A stretch of DNA of 64,000 bases. It comes from Limnoperna fortunei (lineage: Eukaryota; Mollusca; Bivalvia; Mytilida; Modiolidae). A program made the position numbers and the translations under genes. The stretch is from assembly GCA_944474755.1 (NCBI GenBank), contig OX104124.1, positions 43,601,342 to 43,665,341 on the forward strand, read 5' to 3'. Of the stretch, positions 23,953-33,430 are shown piece after piece (the stretch's first letter is position 1; each line of letters opens with the position of its first letter). The notes under the pieces are model-generated. The model did not search any database, was not told where the DNA came from, and was given only the letters and a program-made list of their open reading frames with translations.

Positions 23953-24382
23953 AATTAAAGAATTTGTTGTAAAATAGAAGCTTAAAATACGTAACAGGAT
24001 GGAGATGTCCTCGTGGAAAAAAGTGTTCCAAAAAAGTTCAAAAAAGGTATGCTTATTAATCGTGCTATCAATTATTACCTATAACTGTGCATTTTTAATA
24101 CATTATTCTTTCAGAATGTGAAAGAAAAAAGGAATACTGCGTTTATATCAAAGGCGTTAATTGGTCTTATTTAAGGGGACCGTTTACAAATTTGCGCCGT
24201 TTGCTCAAAAACGTGATAATATTTCATGCTATGTAATTTGATAATAACTGGAGATTCACAACAAAAATAATATATGCTGCAACGCGACAAAAAAGACGAA
24301 TTGGTTGGTCTATACCTTTTAAATGTGTAATTTGGCTTTATATATGGTCTGAAAATATTAATAAGGCAAATAAAACACTTAA

Positions 24383-24426
<44 letters not shown>

Positions 24427-24447
24427 GTAACACATATAAAATCATAG

Positions 24448-24619
24448 AAGATTATGCAACGATACAAATGACGGTGTTTCTTGTCAAAAATTTAGACAAA
24501 GACTGACCAACGAATGGCCTTAGTTATTGAATGTCAATATAAATAAATGACGTAAACAAGTCATAACATATTGATCTTAAACTTTCTCCTTTCCAACTTA
24601 ACACAAAATAGTTGCTTCC
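24448..24619 (-). repeat. Inverted partial copy of the 550-bp hammerhead unit
   Basis: This segment is the reverse complement of 24969-25142 (shared text includes AGAAGATTATGCAACGATAC, TGACCAACGAATGGCC and GTTGCTTCCC). It abuts the first forward unit directly at about 24620. The outer side runs into (TA)n at 24386-24423. Such inverted terminal pieces are a known feature of Penelope-like elements and their derivatives. Confidence 0.75.
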
Positions 24620-24827
24620 CCATTTGTATCGTTGCATAATCTTCTAGACTTGTATATTATTTTTTGTTTATGCTGTATCGTCATGTTTGTCGATCCGATA
24701 CTTAATAAGCTTGCTTTAGACTTTTATATAATATTTTGAACTACCTGTATTGTGTTTTTACACGATCCCAGTGGACTTATATTATTCCATCACCGAATTA
24801 AAAAATACTTTAAGCATTTAGAGTTAA

Positions 24828-24871
24828 ACGCCACTGATGAGTCTTAAGTAGACGAAACGCGCGTCTGGCGT
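24828..24871 (+). ncRNA. Type I hammerhead ribozyme, array unit 1
   Basis: Stem I ACGCCA paired with TGGCGT, core CTGATGA, stem II GTC-TTAAGTA-GAC, core GAAA, minimal stem III ACGCGCGT, and cleavage predicted after C24865. All invariant bases are present. The loop of stem II differs from the later units. Confidence 0.9.
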
Positions 24872-25230
24872 AATGAATTTGTCACCTTGGTAATTTTGAT
24901 TACATCTTGTTGGAATATTTGAGCAAAGCCAAGTAACAACACGGCACGTCCCCGGCTGGCGGACTTGGGAAGCAACTATTTTGTGTTAAGTTGGAAAGGA
25001 GAAAGTTTAAGATCAATATGTTATGACTTGTTTACGTCATTTATTTATATTGACATTCAGTGACTAAGGACATTCGTTGGTCAGTCTTTGTCTAAATTTT
25101 TGACCAGAAACACCGTCATTTGTATCGTTGCATAATCTTCTAGACTTGTATATTATATTTTGTTTATGCTGTATCGTCATGTTTGTCGATCCGATCCTTA
25201 ATAAGCTTGCTGGTTGGTAGACTCTTTAGA

Positions 25231-25294
<64 letters not shown>

Positions 25295-25336
25295 TTCCAT
25301 CTCCCAATGAAGAATATCTTAAACATTTATAGTTAA

Positions 25337-25380
25337 ACGCCACTGATGAGTCTTATGTAGACGAAACGCGCGTCTGGCGT
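25337..25380 (+). ncRNA. Type I hammerhead ribozyme, array unit 2
   Basis: Stem I ACGCCA/TGGCGT (6 perfect pairs), CTGATGA, stem II GTC-TTATGTA-GAC, GAAA, short stem III ACGCGCGT, and cleavage expected after C25374. Confidence 0.9.
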
Positions 25381-25886
25381 AATGAATTTGTCACCTTGAT
25401 AATTTTTTATTACATCTTGTTGGAATATTTGAGCAAAGCCAAGTAACAGCACGGCACGTCCCCGGTTAGCGGACTGAGAAGCAACTATTAAAAAAGTTTT
25501 GGGTTCATTTAAAATGAGAAAGTTTAAGATGAATATGTTGTGATTGTTCACGTTATTTATTTATATTGACACTCAATGACTAAGGCCATTCGTTGGTCAG
25601 TCTGTGTCTAAATTTATGACAAGAAACACCGTCATATGTATCGTTGCATAATCTTCTAGACTTGTATATTATTATTTTTTGTTTATGCTGTATCGTCATG
25701 TTTGTCGATCCGATACTAAATAAGTGTACTGGTTCAGCAGCATTCTTTTAGACCCTTTATATAATATTTTGAACTGCCTGTATTGTGTATTTACACGATC
25801 CCAGTGGACTTATATTATTCCATCTCCCAATGAAAAAAATATTATTCCATCTCCCAATGAAGAATATCTTAAACATTTATAGTTAA

Positions 25887-25930
25887 ACGCCACTGATGAG
25901 TCTTATGTAGACGAAACGCGCGTCTGGCGT
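25887..25930 (+). ncRNA. Type I hammerhead ribozyme, array unit 3
   Basis: Identical to the motif at 25337; exactly 550 bp downstream. Cleavage expected after C25924. Confidence 0.9.
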
Positions 25931-26436
25931 AATGAATTTGTCACCTTGATAATTTTTTATTACATCTTGTTGGAATATTTGAGCAAAGCCAAGTAACAGC
26001 ACGGCACGTTCCCGGTTAGCGGACTGAGAAGCAACTATTAAAAAAGTTTTGGGTTCATTTAAAATGAGAAAGTTTAAGATGAATATGTTGTGATTGTTCA
26101 CGTTATTTATTTATATTGACACTCAATGACTAAGGCCATTCGTTGGTCAGTCTGTGTCTAAATTTATGACAAGAAACACCGTCATATGTATCGTTGCATA
26201 ATCTTCTAGACTTGTATATTATTATTTTTTGTTTATGCTGTATCGTCATGTTTGTCGATCCGATACTAAATAAGTGTACTGGTTCAGCAGCATTCTTTTA
26301 GACCCTTTATATAATATTTTGAACTGCCTGTATTGTGTATTTACACGATCCCAGTGGACTTATAGTATTCCATCTCCCAATGAAAAAAATATTATTCCAT
26401 CTCCCAATGAAGAATATCTTAAACATTTATAGTTAA

Positions 26437-26480
26437 ACGCCACTGATGAGTCTTATGTAGACGAAACGCGCGTCTGGCGT
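26437..26480 (+). ncRNA. Type I hammerhead ribozyme, array unit 4
   Basis: Identical to the motif at 25337; 550-bp spacing kept. Cleavage expected after C26474. Confidence 0.9.
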
Positions 26481-26986
26481 AATGAATTTGTCACCTTGAT
26501 AATTTTTTATTACATCTTGTTGGAATATTTGAGCAAAGCCAAGTAACAGCACGGCACGTCCCCGGTTAGCGGACTGAGAAGCAACTATTAAAAAAGTTTT
26601 GGGTTCATTTAAAATGAGAAAGTTTAAGATGAATATGCTGTGATTGTTCACGTTATTTATTTATATTGACACTCAATGACTAAGGCCATTCGTTGGTCAG
26701 TCTGTGTCTAAATTTATGACAAGAAACACCGTCATATGTATCGTTGCATAATCTTCTAGACTTGTATATTATTATTTTTTGTTTATGCTGTATCGTCATG
26801 TTTGTCGATCCGATACTAAATAAGTGTACTGGTTCAGCAGCATTCTTTTAGACCCTTTATATAATATTTTGAACTGCCTGTATTGTGTATTTACACGATC
26901 CCAGTGGACTTATATTATTCCATCTCCCAATGAAAAAAATATTATTCCATCTCCCAATGAAGAATATCTTAAACATTTATAGTTAA

Positions 26987-27030
26987 ACGCCACTGATGAG
27001 TCTTATGTAGACGAAACGCGCGTCTGGCGT
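26987..27030 (+). ncRNA. Type I hammerhead ribozyme, array unit 5
   Basis: Identical to the motif at 25337; 550-bp spacing kept. Cleavage expected after C27024. Confidence 0.9.
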
Positions 27031-27536
27031 AATGAATTTGTCACCTTGATAATTTTTTATTACATCTTGTTGGAATATTTGAGCAAAGCCAAGTAACAGC
27101 ACGGCACGTCCCCGGTTAGCGGACTGAGAAGCAACTATTAAAAAAGTTTTGGGTTCATTTAAAATGAGAAAGTTTAAGATGAATATGTTGTGATTGTTCA
27201 CGTTATTTATTTATATTGACACTCAATGACTAAGGCCATTCGTTGGTCAGTCTGTGTCTAAATTTATGACAAGAAACACCGTCATATGTATCGTTGCATA
27301 ATCTTCTAGACTTGTATATTATTATTTTTTGTTTATGCTGTATCGTCATGTTTGTCGATCCGATACTAAATAAGTGTACTGGTTCAGCAGCATTCTTTTA
27401 GACCCTTTATATAATATTTTGAACTGCCTGTATTGTGTATTTACACGATCCCAGTGGACTTATATTATTCCATCTCCCAATGAAAAAAATATTATTCCAT
27501 CTCCCAATGAAGAATATCTTAAACATTTATAGTTAA

Positions 27537-27580
27537 ACGCCACTGATGAGTCTTATGTAGACGAAACGCGCGTCTGGCGT
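27537..27580 (+). ncRNA. Type I hammerhead ribozyme, array unit 6
   Basis: Identical to the motif at 25337. It lies in the last unit, which is truncated about 380 bp later by (TA)n, so transcript cleavage here would leave a short 3' piece. Confidence 0.9.
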
Positions 27581-27954
27581 AATGAATTTGTCACCTTGAT
27601 AATTTTTTATTACATCTTGTTGGAATATTTGAGCAAAGCCAAGTAACAGCACGGCACGTCCCCGGTTAGCGGACTGAGAAGCAACTATTAAAAAAGTTTT
27701 GGGTTCATTTAAAATGAGAAAGTTTAAGATGAATATGTTGTGATTGTTCACGTTTTTTATTTATATTGACACTCAATGACTAAGGCCATTCGTTGGTCAG
27801 TCTGTGTCTAAATTTATGACAAGAAACACCGTCATATGTATCGTTGCATAATCTTCTAGACTTGTATATTATTATTTTTTGTTTATGCTGTATCGTCATG
27901 TTTGTCGATCCGATACTAAATAAGTGTACTGGTTCAGCAGCATTCTTTTAGACC

Positions 27955-27958
<4 letters not shown>

Positions 27959-28017
<59 letters not shown>
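27959..28017. repeat. (TA)n microsatellite
   Basis: Uninterrupted TA run that ends the hammerhead array and precedes a second tandem repeat. Similar TA runs at 24386-24423, 25233-25288, 28489-28525, 29180-29270 and 30735-30774 sit at the edges of other repeat blocks. Confidence 0.95.
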
Positions 28018-28019
<2 letters not shown>

Positions 28020-28042
28020 AAAAACTTTTTACCTGTTATTGA

Positions 28043-28485
28043 CATTCGTTGTAAAAACACTGACGAAGCCTGTTGGTCAGGCGAAATATTTGTGCAATTT
28101 TTTAAAGTGTAAAACTTTGTTTTCGCTTTAATTATGTATCTAGATGTTGTTGTACATCTTTTTAAACGAATATATTATTATTTTAGTCTGTACAGTATCG
28201 TTATCTACCGTAACGATCCAACATCCCGTACGAACAATTGTTGACTATTTCTTTAGACGAATTATTGTCATTCGTTGTAAAAACACTGACGAAGCCTGTT
28301 GGTCAGGCGAAATATTGGTGCAATTTTTTAAAGTGTAAAACTTTGTTTTCGCTTTAATTATGTATCTAGATGTTGTTGTACATATTTTTAAACGAATATA
28401 TTATTATTTTAGTCTGTACCGCATCGTTATCTACCGTAACGATCCAACATCCCGTACGAACAATTGTTGACTATTTCTTTAGACG

Positions 28486-28490
<5 letters not shown>
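28043..28490 (+). repeat. 226-bp tandem repeat with a hammerhead-like core (family C)
   Basis: Two head-to-tail units start at 28043 and 28269 with CATTCGTTGTAAAAACACTG. A third copy starts near 28920. Each carries CTGACGA, a GCCTG-TTGGT-CAGGC hairpin and then GAAA. This has the order of a hammerhead core (CUGANGA, stem II, GAAA), but with one extra A before stem II, and no convincing stem I or UH cleavage site was found. The units end beside (TA)n. Probably the terminus of another retroelement family; ribozyme activity is doubtful. Confidence 0.65.
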
Positions 28491-28525
<35 letters not shown>

Positions 28526-28527
<2 letters not shown>

Positions 28528-28690
28528 GATTTGGCCGAGGGGTCTAGACCGCTGGACATAGTGCAGGCGATTTGGTGCCACAGTGTCACAACGGTGTGAG
28601 TTCGAATCCCGCTGAGGGTAAACAAAAATTTGACAGTGTTAAAAATCTAATTCAAACAGTGTTGGGCTTAATTTGTAGAAGTATATATGA
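28526..28690 (+). mobile_element. tRNA-derived SINE head
   Basis: A-box-like TGGCCGAGGGGTCTAG at 28531-28546 and a B box with GAGTTCGAATCCC at 28598-28610, preceded by (TA)n. The arrangement and lengths resemble a tRNA-Leu-type pol III promoter. The sequence continues into a non-tRNA body (ACAAAAATTTGACAGTG...), so it is better read as a SINE than a tRNA gene. Confidence 0.5.
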
Positions 28691-28796
28691 AAAATTTGAT
28701 ATTAACCCTGTATTTCTGATGTTTCAGAAATCCGCTGGATAGATATATTATATGGTTGTCACAATACTTAGACGTTTGTATATATATATATATATA

Positions 28797-29047
28797 TATT
28801 CGTTTAAAAATATGTACAACAACATCTAGATACATAATTAAAGCGAAAACAAAGTTTTACACTTTAAAAAATTGCACAAATATTTCGCCTGACCAATAGG
28901 CTTCGTCAGTGTTTTTATATTCGTTGTAAAAACACTGACGAAGCCTATTGGTCAGGCGAAATATTTGTGCAATTTTTTAAAGTGTAAAACTTTGTTTTCG
29001 CTTTAATTATGTATCTAGATGTTGTTGTACATATTTTTAAACGAATA
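28797..29047. repeat. 121-bp perfect inverted repeat, 9-nt loop
   Basis: Arms 28797-28917 and 28927-29047 are exact reverse complements, separated by the 9 bases 28918-28926. Each arm is part of the 226-bp repeat unit. The arms share a variant (CCTATTGG rather than CCTGTTGG), so the foldback arose by local inversion-duplication of a single copy rather than by joining old copies. Confidence 0.9.
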
Positions 29048-29150
29048 TATTATTATTTTAGTCTGTACAGCATCGTTATCTACCGTAACGATCCAACATC
29101 CCGTACAAACAATTGTTGACTATTTCTTAAGACGAATTATATATATATAA
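28919..29150 (+). repeat. Third copy of the 226-bp repeat
   Basis: Colinear with the units at 28043 and 28269, including GATCCAACATCCCGTAC and TTGACTATTTCTTAAGACG. The tail piece is repeated again at 29153-29180 beside (TA)n. Confidence 0.8.
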
Positions 29151-29177
29151 TATAATTGTTGACTATTTCTTAAGACG

Positions 29178-29179
<2 letters not shown>

Positions 29180-29270
<91 letters not shown>
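29180..29270. repeat. (TA)n microsatellite
   Basis: About 90 bases of pure TA, the longest such run in the window. Confidence 0.95.
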
Positions 29271-29273
<3 letters not shown>

Positions 29274-29340
29274 CTGAAGATTGTTTGTAAACATGAAAGC
29301 GCTAGTGTAAATACAGAACAAAGACTCTGGTTATGTTTTA
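29271..29340 (+). repeat. Short CTGAAGA-hairpin-GAAA motif
   Basis: Immediately after (TA)n the sequence reads CCTGAAGA, a TGTTT-GT-AAACA hairpin, then GAAAGCGCTAG. This again has the order CUGANGA, stem II, GAAA. No stem I partner or cleavage triplet is evident. Possibly the decayed terminus of a Penelope-like element. Confidence 0.35.
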
Positions 29341-29406
29341 CTTTTATTGGACACATATATACAAACTGTATACAAGTGTAATTTTTCCGACATATATATA
29401 TTATAT

Positions 29407-29543
29407 GTTATTCCGGTCTTAGACAGGGTATATAATGTCACATTCACGGCTTAGGATTTATATTCCATGAGCCGAAGGCGAATGGAATATACGTCCTAAG
29501 CCGTGAATGTGACATTATATACCCTGTCTAAGACCGGAATAAC
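29407..29543. repeat. Foldback (62-bp arms, 13-nt loop)
   Basis: Arms 29407-29468 and 29482-29543 are reverse complements with about two mismatches (GGATTTATA against TATACGTCC). The loop is GAGCCGAAGGCGA. It is a snapback or MITE-like structure with no coding content. Confidence 0.85.
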
Positions 29544-29547
29544 TATT

Positions 29548-30729
29548 ATATTATAGCTCACATCTTAAACGAGGAATATTTTACGGGAAACACAAATATT
29601 TAAGAAAGAACTAGGTCTATGTAGCGTAAATTTTTTTGGATATGTGATAAAGTTATCCGTATTTGTTTGCAAAACATACATTTTAAGAGAACGCATAATA
29701 TTTAAAAAAAAATGCATTTTTATTAATAGTTTTTATAACACAAAATTACACTCTGGAATTGGACAAATTACGTTATTATTGATAAAATCAAAATATATTC
29801 AATAAATATTGTCCCTTATGGCACCCCATTATTACTTTTATGACGCTTAAACGATCGAGGCCCATTCGGGATTTATAACTAAAGTTTATATAAAAACAAA
29901 CTATATTTTTGTTGAACATTAAATTAATAAAAATAAGAAAACAATATTATATATTAAATAACAGCGAAAATTTATCTTTTTTAAATATTAATGGTCTTCT
30001 ATTCAATAAATCACCCAATTGTATCCTTAAACTGGGAAGTGTCAAGGTAAAAGTTTGCGAAGCACCAAATTCAATATCGATGGAGCTTGTATTGGTTTTG
30101 ATTGATGTGTGGATGTCGACGTTGATAAGTGAATTAAAATAAGAAAACTAGTTATTGACGGTAATATCACTTTGATGGCATTAAAATGAATATCATTGGA
30201 TTTTGGACGATGGAAATCAAAATGAATATCAACGGATTTTGACGATGTCTTGACTGAAGAGTGCATGATGATGCAGTGTAGGTACATATTTATTAACTTT
30301 TAGTGCGCTTGAGATCAAGTTTCTCGTTTGTTGTTTTGTGCATTGGCACACTTTTATAGAGGACACAAAAAATCATACAGGATTTGTGACCTGAGACTGA
30401 CATTATTGACCCAAAACCACCCCCCTTTTTCCGTGCCTTCTATCGCTGATATTTGAGTAGATTTGTTTCTTAATTTACTTCCCTCCTGTTATTTAAACAA
30501 ATATATTACATATCATTTTATTTACGTCGTTTAAAACATGTTCGGGTTAGACATTGTTTCATTTTGTTACTTTTTCAATCGAAGCGGAACGAAGGCGGCC
30601 ATGATGACTTGTTTTCCCCAGGGGCCCCATACGGGATAAAAATTGGCTTTATGTATACGGCTGCATACGTATACATAGCCTAATGTATACGGCTTGTTAA
30701 CCAATCAGAATTCAAGGTTTTTATGTGAG

Positions 30730-30738
<9 letters not shown>
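29548..30738. mobile_element. Possible non-autonomous element with 16-bp terminal inverted repeats
   Basis: ATATTATAGCTCACAT at 29548-29563 is exactly complementary to 30723-30738. The roughly 1.2-kb interior has only short frames. The right end also carries the palindromic TGTATACGGCT.. series at 30650-30700 and merges into (TA)n. The short repeats in A/T-rich DNA leave room for coincidence. Confidence 0.35.
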
Positions 30739-30778
<40 letters not shown>

Positions 30779-31059
30779 GTCTAGAAGATTGTGCAACGAT
30801 ACAAATGACGGTGTTTCTTGTCAAAAATTTAGACACAGACTGACCAACGAATGGCCTTAGTCATTGAGTGTCAATATAAATAAATAACGTAAACAATCAT
30901 AACATATTGATCTTAAACTTTCTCACTCCAACTGAACCCAAAACATTTTTATAGTTGCTTCCCAGTCCGCCATCCGCGGACGTGCCATGCTGTTACTTGG
31001 CATTGCTTAAATACTCCAACAAAATGTAATCAAAAAATTATCAAGGTTACAAATTCATT

Positions 31060-31103
31060 ACGCCAGACGCGCGTTTCGTCTACTTAAGACTCATCAGTGG
31101 CGT
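31060..31103 (-). ncRNA. Type I hammerhead ribozyme, minus strand
   Basis: On the minus strand: ACGCCA, CTGATGA, GTC-TTAAGTA-GAC, GAAA, ACGCGCGT, C, TGGCGT. The core is intact and equal to array unit 1, including its stem II loop. Confidence 0.9.
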
Positions 31104-31292
31104 TTAACTCTAAATGTTTAATATATTCTTCATTGGGAGATAGAATTTTTTATTTCATTGGGAGATGGAATAATATAAGTCCACTGGGATCGTGTAAATA
31201 CACAATACAGGCAGTTCAAAATATTATATAAAGAGCCTAAAGAAAGCTGCTAAACCAGTACACTTATTTAGTATCGGATCGACAAACATGAC

Positions 31293-33274
31293 AATACCCA
31301 TCTGGTTGGAAGATTGCAAATGTTATTGCAATATTCAAAAAGCGTGACAGTTCAATACTGTCTAATTATAGACCAATATCGCTTATCAGCTGCGTCGGCA
31401 AGGTAATGGAACGTGTTATTTATAAGTATGTATTCAACCATATGCAAAGAAATAATCTAATATATCAATACCAGTCTGGCTTTCTTCCCAACTGTTCTAC
31501 AGTTCACCAGCTGTTAGAAATATACAACTGTATTTTAAATTCACTAGAGAAGAAAGAAATACATTGTTTTGTTTTCTGCGATTTTTTCAAAAGCTTTCGA
31601 TAAAGTTTGGCATAAAGGTTTATTACATAAAATTAAATCGTATGGAGTAAATGGAACTTTATTACAATGGTTTAAAAGCTACTTGAATAATAGGCAACAG
31701 AGAGTAGTAATCAAACAATCGTCATCCGAGCTTTGTAATGTGAATGCTGGTGTTCCGCAGTGGTTGGTGCTAGGTCCTTTATTATTTATCATATATATCA
31801 ATGATATAGCTGAAAAACTTGTTTCACTATGTAGACTGTTTGCCGATGACAGTCGTGATCCTGCGCAGATTCAGGCTGTTATTGATCACGATTTAAAAGA
31901 GCTGAACCAATGGTCACAAAAATGGTTAATGTCATTAAATCCCGAAAAAACCGAAATCATGTTATTTTCAAATATAATGCCACCAGATATAAGGTTTACA
32001 CTAAATACCAGTCACTAAACTCCATAAACATCTAGGTGTTACCTTCAGTAGTGATGCTAAGTGAAATACACACATTGATAATATTATATGTAGTGTTTCA
32101 AAAGCACCTGAATGTACTCAGGAAATTGAAATATAAACTTACTTGAAAAAACTTAGAAAAATTATATTTAGTCTTTATAAGACCACTTTTTGAATATGCC
32201 TGTGAAGTTTGGGATAACATGGGAGTAGGCTACTGCAATAAACTTGAACAATTACAGCTTGAGGCTGCTCGAATTATTACGGGCCTACCAATTTTTACCA
32301 ATGCAACAAATATTTATAATGAAATTGGGTGGGAGTCTTTGGATGAGCGCAGAAAACGCAGGAAGTTACAAATATTTTATAATATACAGCACGACTCTGC
32401 ACCAGCATATCTCTGTAACTTAATTCCGCCTACAATACAAAGCACGACAGTTTATCCCTTGCGTATTGGTAACAATATTATGACTCCCTTCTGTAGACAA
32501 TCCCTGACTGAAGAATCCTTCATACCATCAACTATACGACAGTGGAACCGTTTAGATCTATTAATCCGTAATGTTAACTCTATTTTTAAGTTTAAATCGG
32601 AACTAAAGAACTTGAACCCACATAGAAGAGTTCCAAAGCATTATGAATATGGTCTTCGAAAACTAAATTTTGTCCAAACCAAATTAAGATGTTCAGCATC
32701 AATATTAAAGTATGACCTATACAGGGTAAATATTATATCTGATCCATCTTGTCGCTGTTGATCCGACCGCGAAGACTCAAATCATTACTTCTTTGAATGT
32801 CCGAGATATGCTAATATTAGAAATAGATTATTTGAAAACCTTCAGTGGCTGCCAATCTACTGTCCAATAAATCTAGAACTCCTTACATCTGGTAATTCGC
32901 AATTGTCTAATGAGCAGAATGAACAAGTCTTTAAGCATATATTTGAGTATATCAAAGGGTCAGAAAGGTTCCCCATAGTTTGAATCATTACTCACAAGGA
33001 TTTGAAATCACGCTCATCATCACATCCATCTTATCTATCACATCAATTTTTCTCTTTTTAATTTATTTTTTTTTATTGTTCCTTTAATATGTGTCATCAA
33101 AAGTTTTGTTATGTCTCCAACAAACATAATATAATTTGTCTTGTATTACAATGTACGTTGCTCTATCAATATATTTTTGTAACATACTGTATACTGGAGA
33201 AGACTTCATAAGTTTGATTAACTTGTGTCTTATCCAATTTGCATATCTGAGCAAATAAAATATGTTTAAACTAA
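31293..33274 (+). pseudogene. 5'-truncated LINE (non-LTR) reverse transcriptase
   Basis: Encodes the non-LTR RT from the SNYRPISL block onward, then AFDKVWHKGLL (catalytic Asp region), GVPQWLVLGPLLF, FADDS, LNPEKTE, and a C-terminal domain with a CRC...H...C knuckle ending at 32983. Defects: one extra T near 31585 shifts the frame before AFDKVWH; GVPQGSVLGPLLF is altered to GVPQWLVLGPLLF; residues are lost after FADD; several stops lie at 32018-32215; and a TGA follows CRC at 32760. It is flanked by ACAAACATGAC (31282-31292) and ACAAGCATGAC (33275-33285), a target-site duplication with one mismatch. AATAAA lies near the 3' end. Its clade (CR1/Jockey-like) is not resolved. Confidence 0.9.
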
Positions 33275-33430
33275 ACAAGCATGACGATATAGCATAAACA
33301 AAAAATAATAATATGCATGTCTAGAAGATTATGCAACGATACAAATGACGGTGTTTCTTGTCAAAAATCTAGACACAGACTGACCAACGAATGGCCTTAG
33401 TCATTGAGTGTCAACATAAATAAATAACGT

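Larger units (their letters stand above)
24620..27958 (+). mobile_element. Tandem array of retrozyme-like 550-bp units (family A)
   Basis: Six head-to-tail units each contain a complete hammerhead ribozyme, beginning at 24828, 25337, 25887, 26437, 26987 and 27537. The last four spacings are exactly 550 bp. The first is 509 bp and diverged, with an internal (TA)n at 25233-25288. The near-identical copies differ by only a few bases, for example at 26010, 26365, 26638 and 27755. The last unit is cut off by (TA)n at 27959. The unit has no sense-strand protein. A hammerhead in every tandem unit is the organisation of retrozymes and ribozyme satellites, whose transcripts self-cleave into monomers able to circularise. 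The match to retrozymes is inference; the ribozymes and periodicity are directly visible. Confidence 0.85.
30775..33430 (-). mobile_element. Minus-strand retrozyme-like copy (family A) split by a LINE
   Basis: 30775-31292 and 33286-33430 are together the reverse complement of the 550-bp array unit. The start text GTCTAGAAGATT occurs at 30778 and again at 33308, so with the LINE removed the copy spans slightly more than one full unit (about 546 bp between the repeated landmarks). It includes a complete hammerhead at 31060-31103. The left edge touches (TA)n. Homology fades after ATAAATAACGTTA near 33430. It is more diverged from the array than the array units are from each other, so it is an older insertion. 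Confidence 0.8.

Noticed and set aside
25333..27751. Five near-identical 72-codon minus-strand frames, one per array unit
   Set aside because: They run antisense through the ribozyme and simply follow the unit's high copy identity; no independent coding evidence.
24620..27958. CRISPR-like or plain satellite interpretation of the array
   Set aside because: The 550-bp units with embedded ribozymes are not short spaced repeats, and the DNA is eukaryotic.
28144..28561. Two similar plus-strand 63-64 codon frames
   Set aside because: They are copies of the 226-bp repeat read in one frame; no homology to proteins.
28526..28620. tRNA-Leu gene
   Set aside because: A and B boxes are present, but the fold is imperfect and the sequence continues as a SINE-like body.
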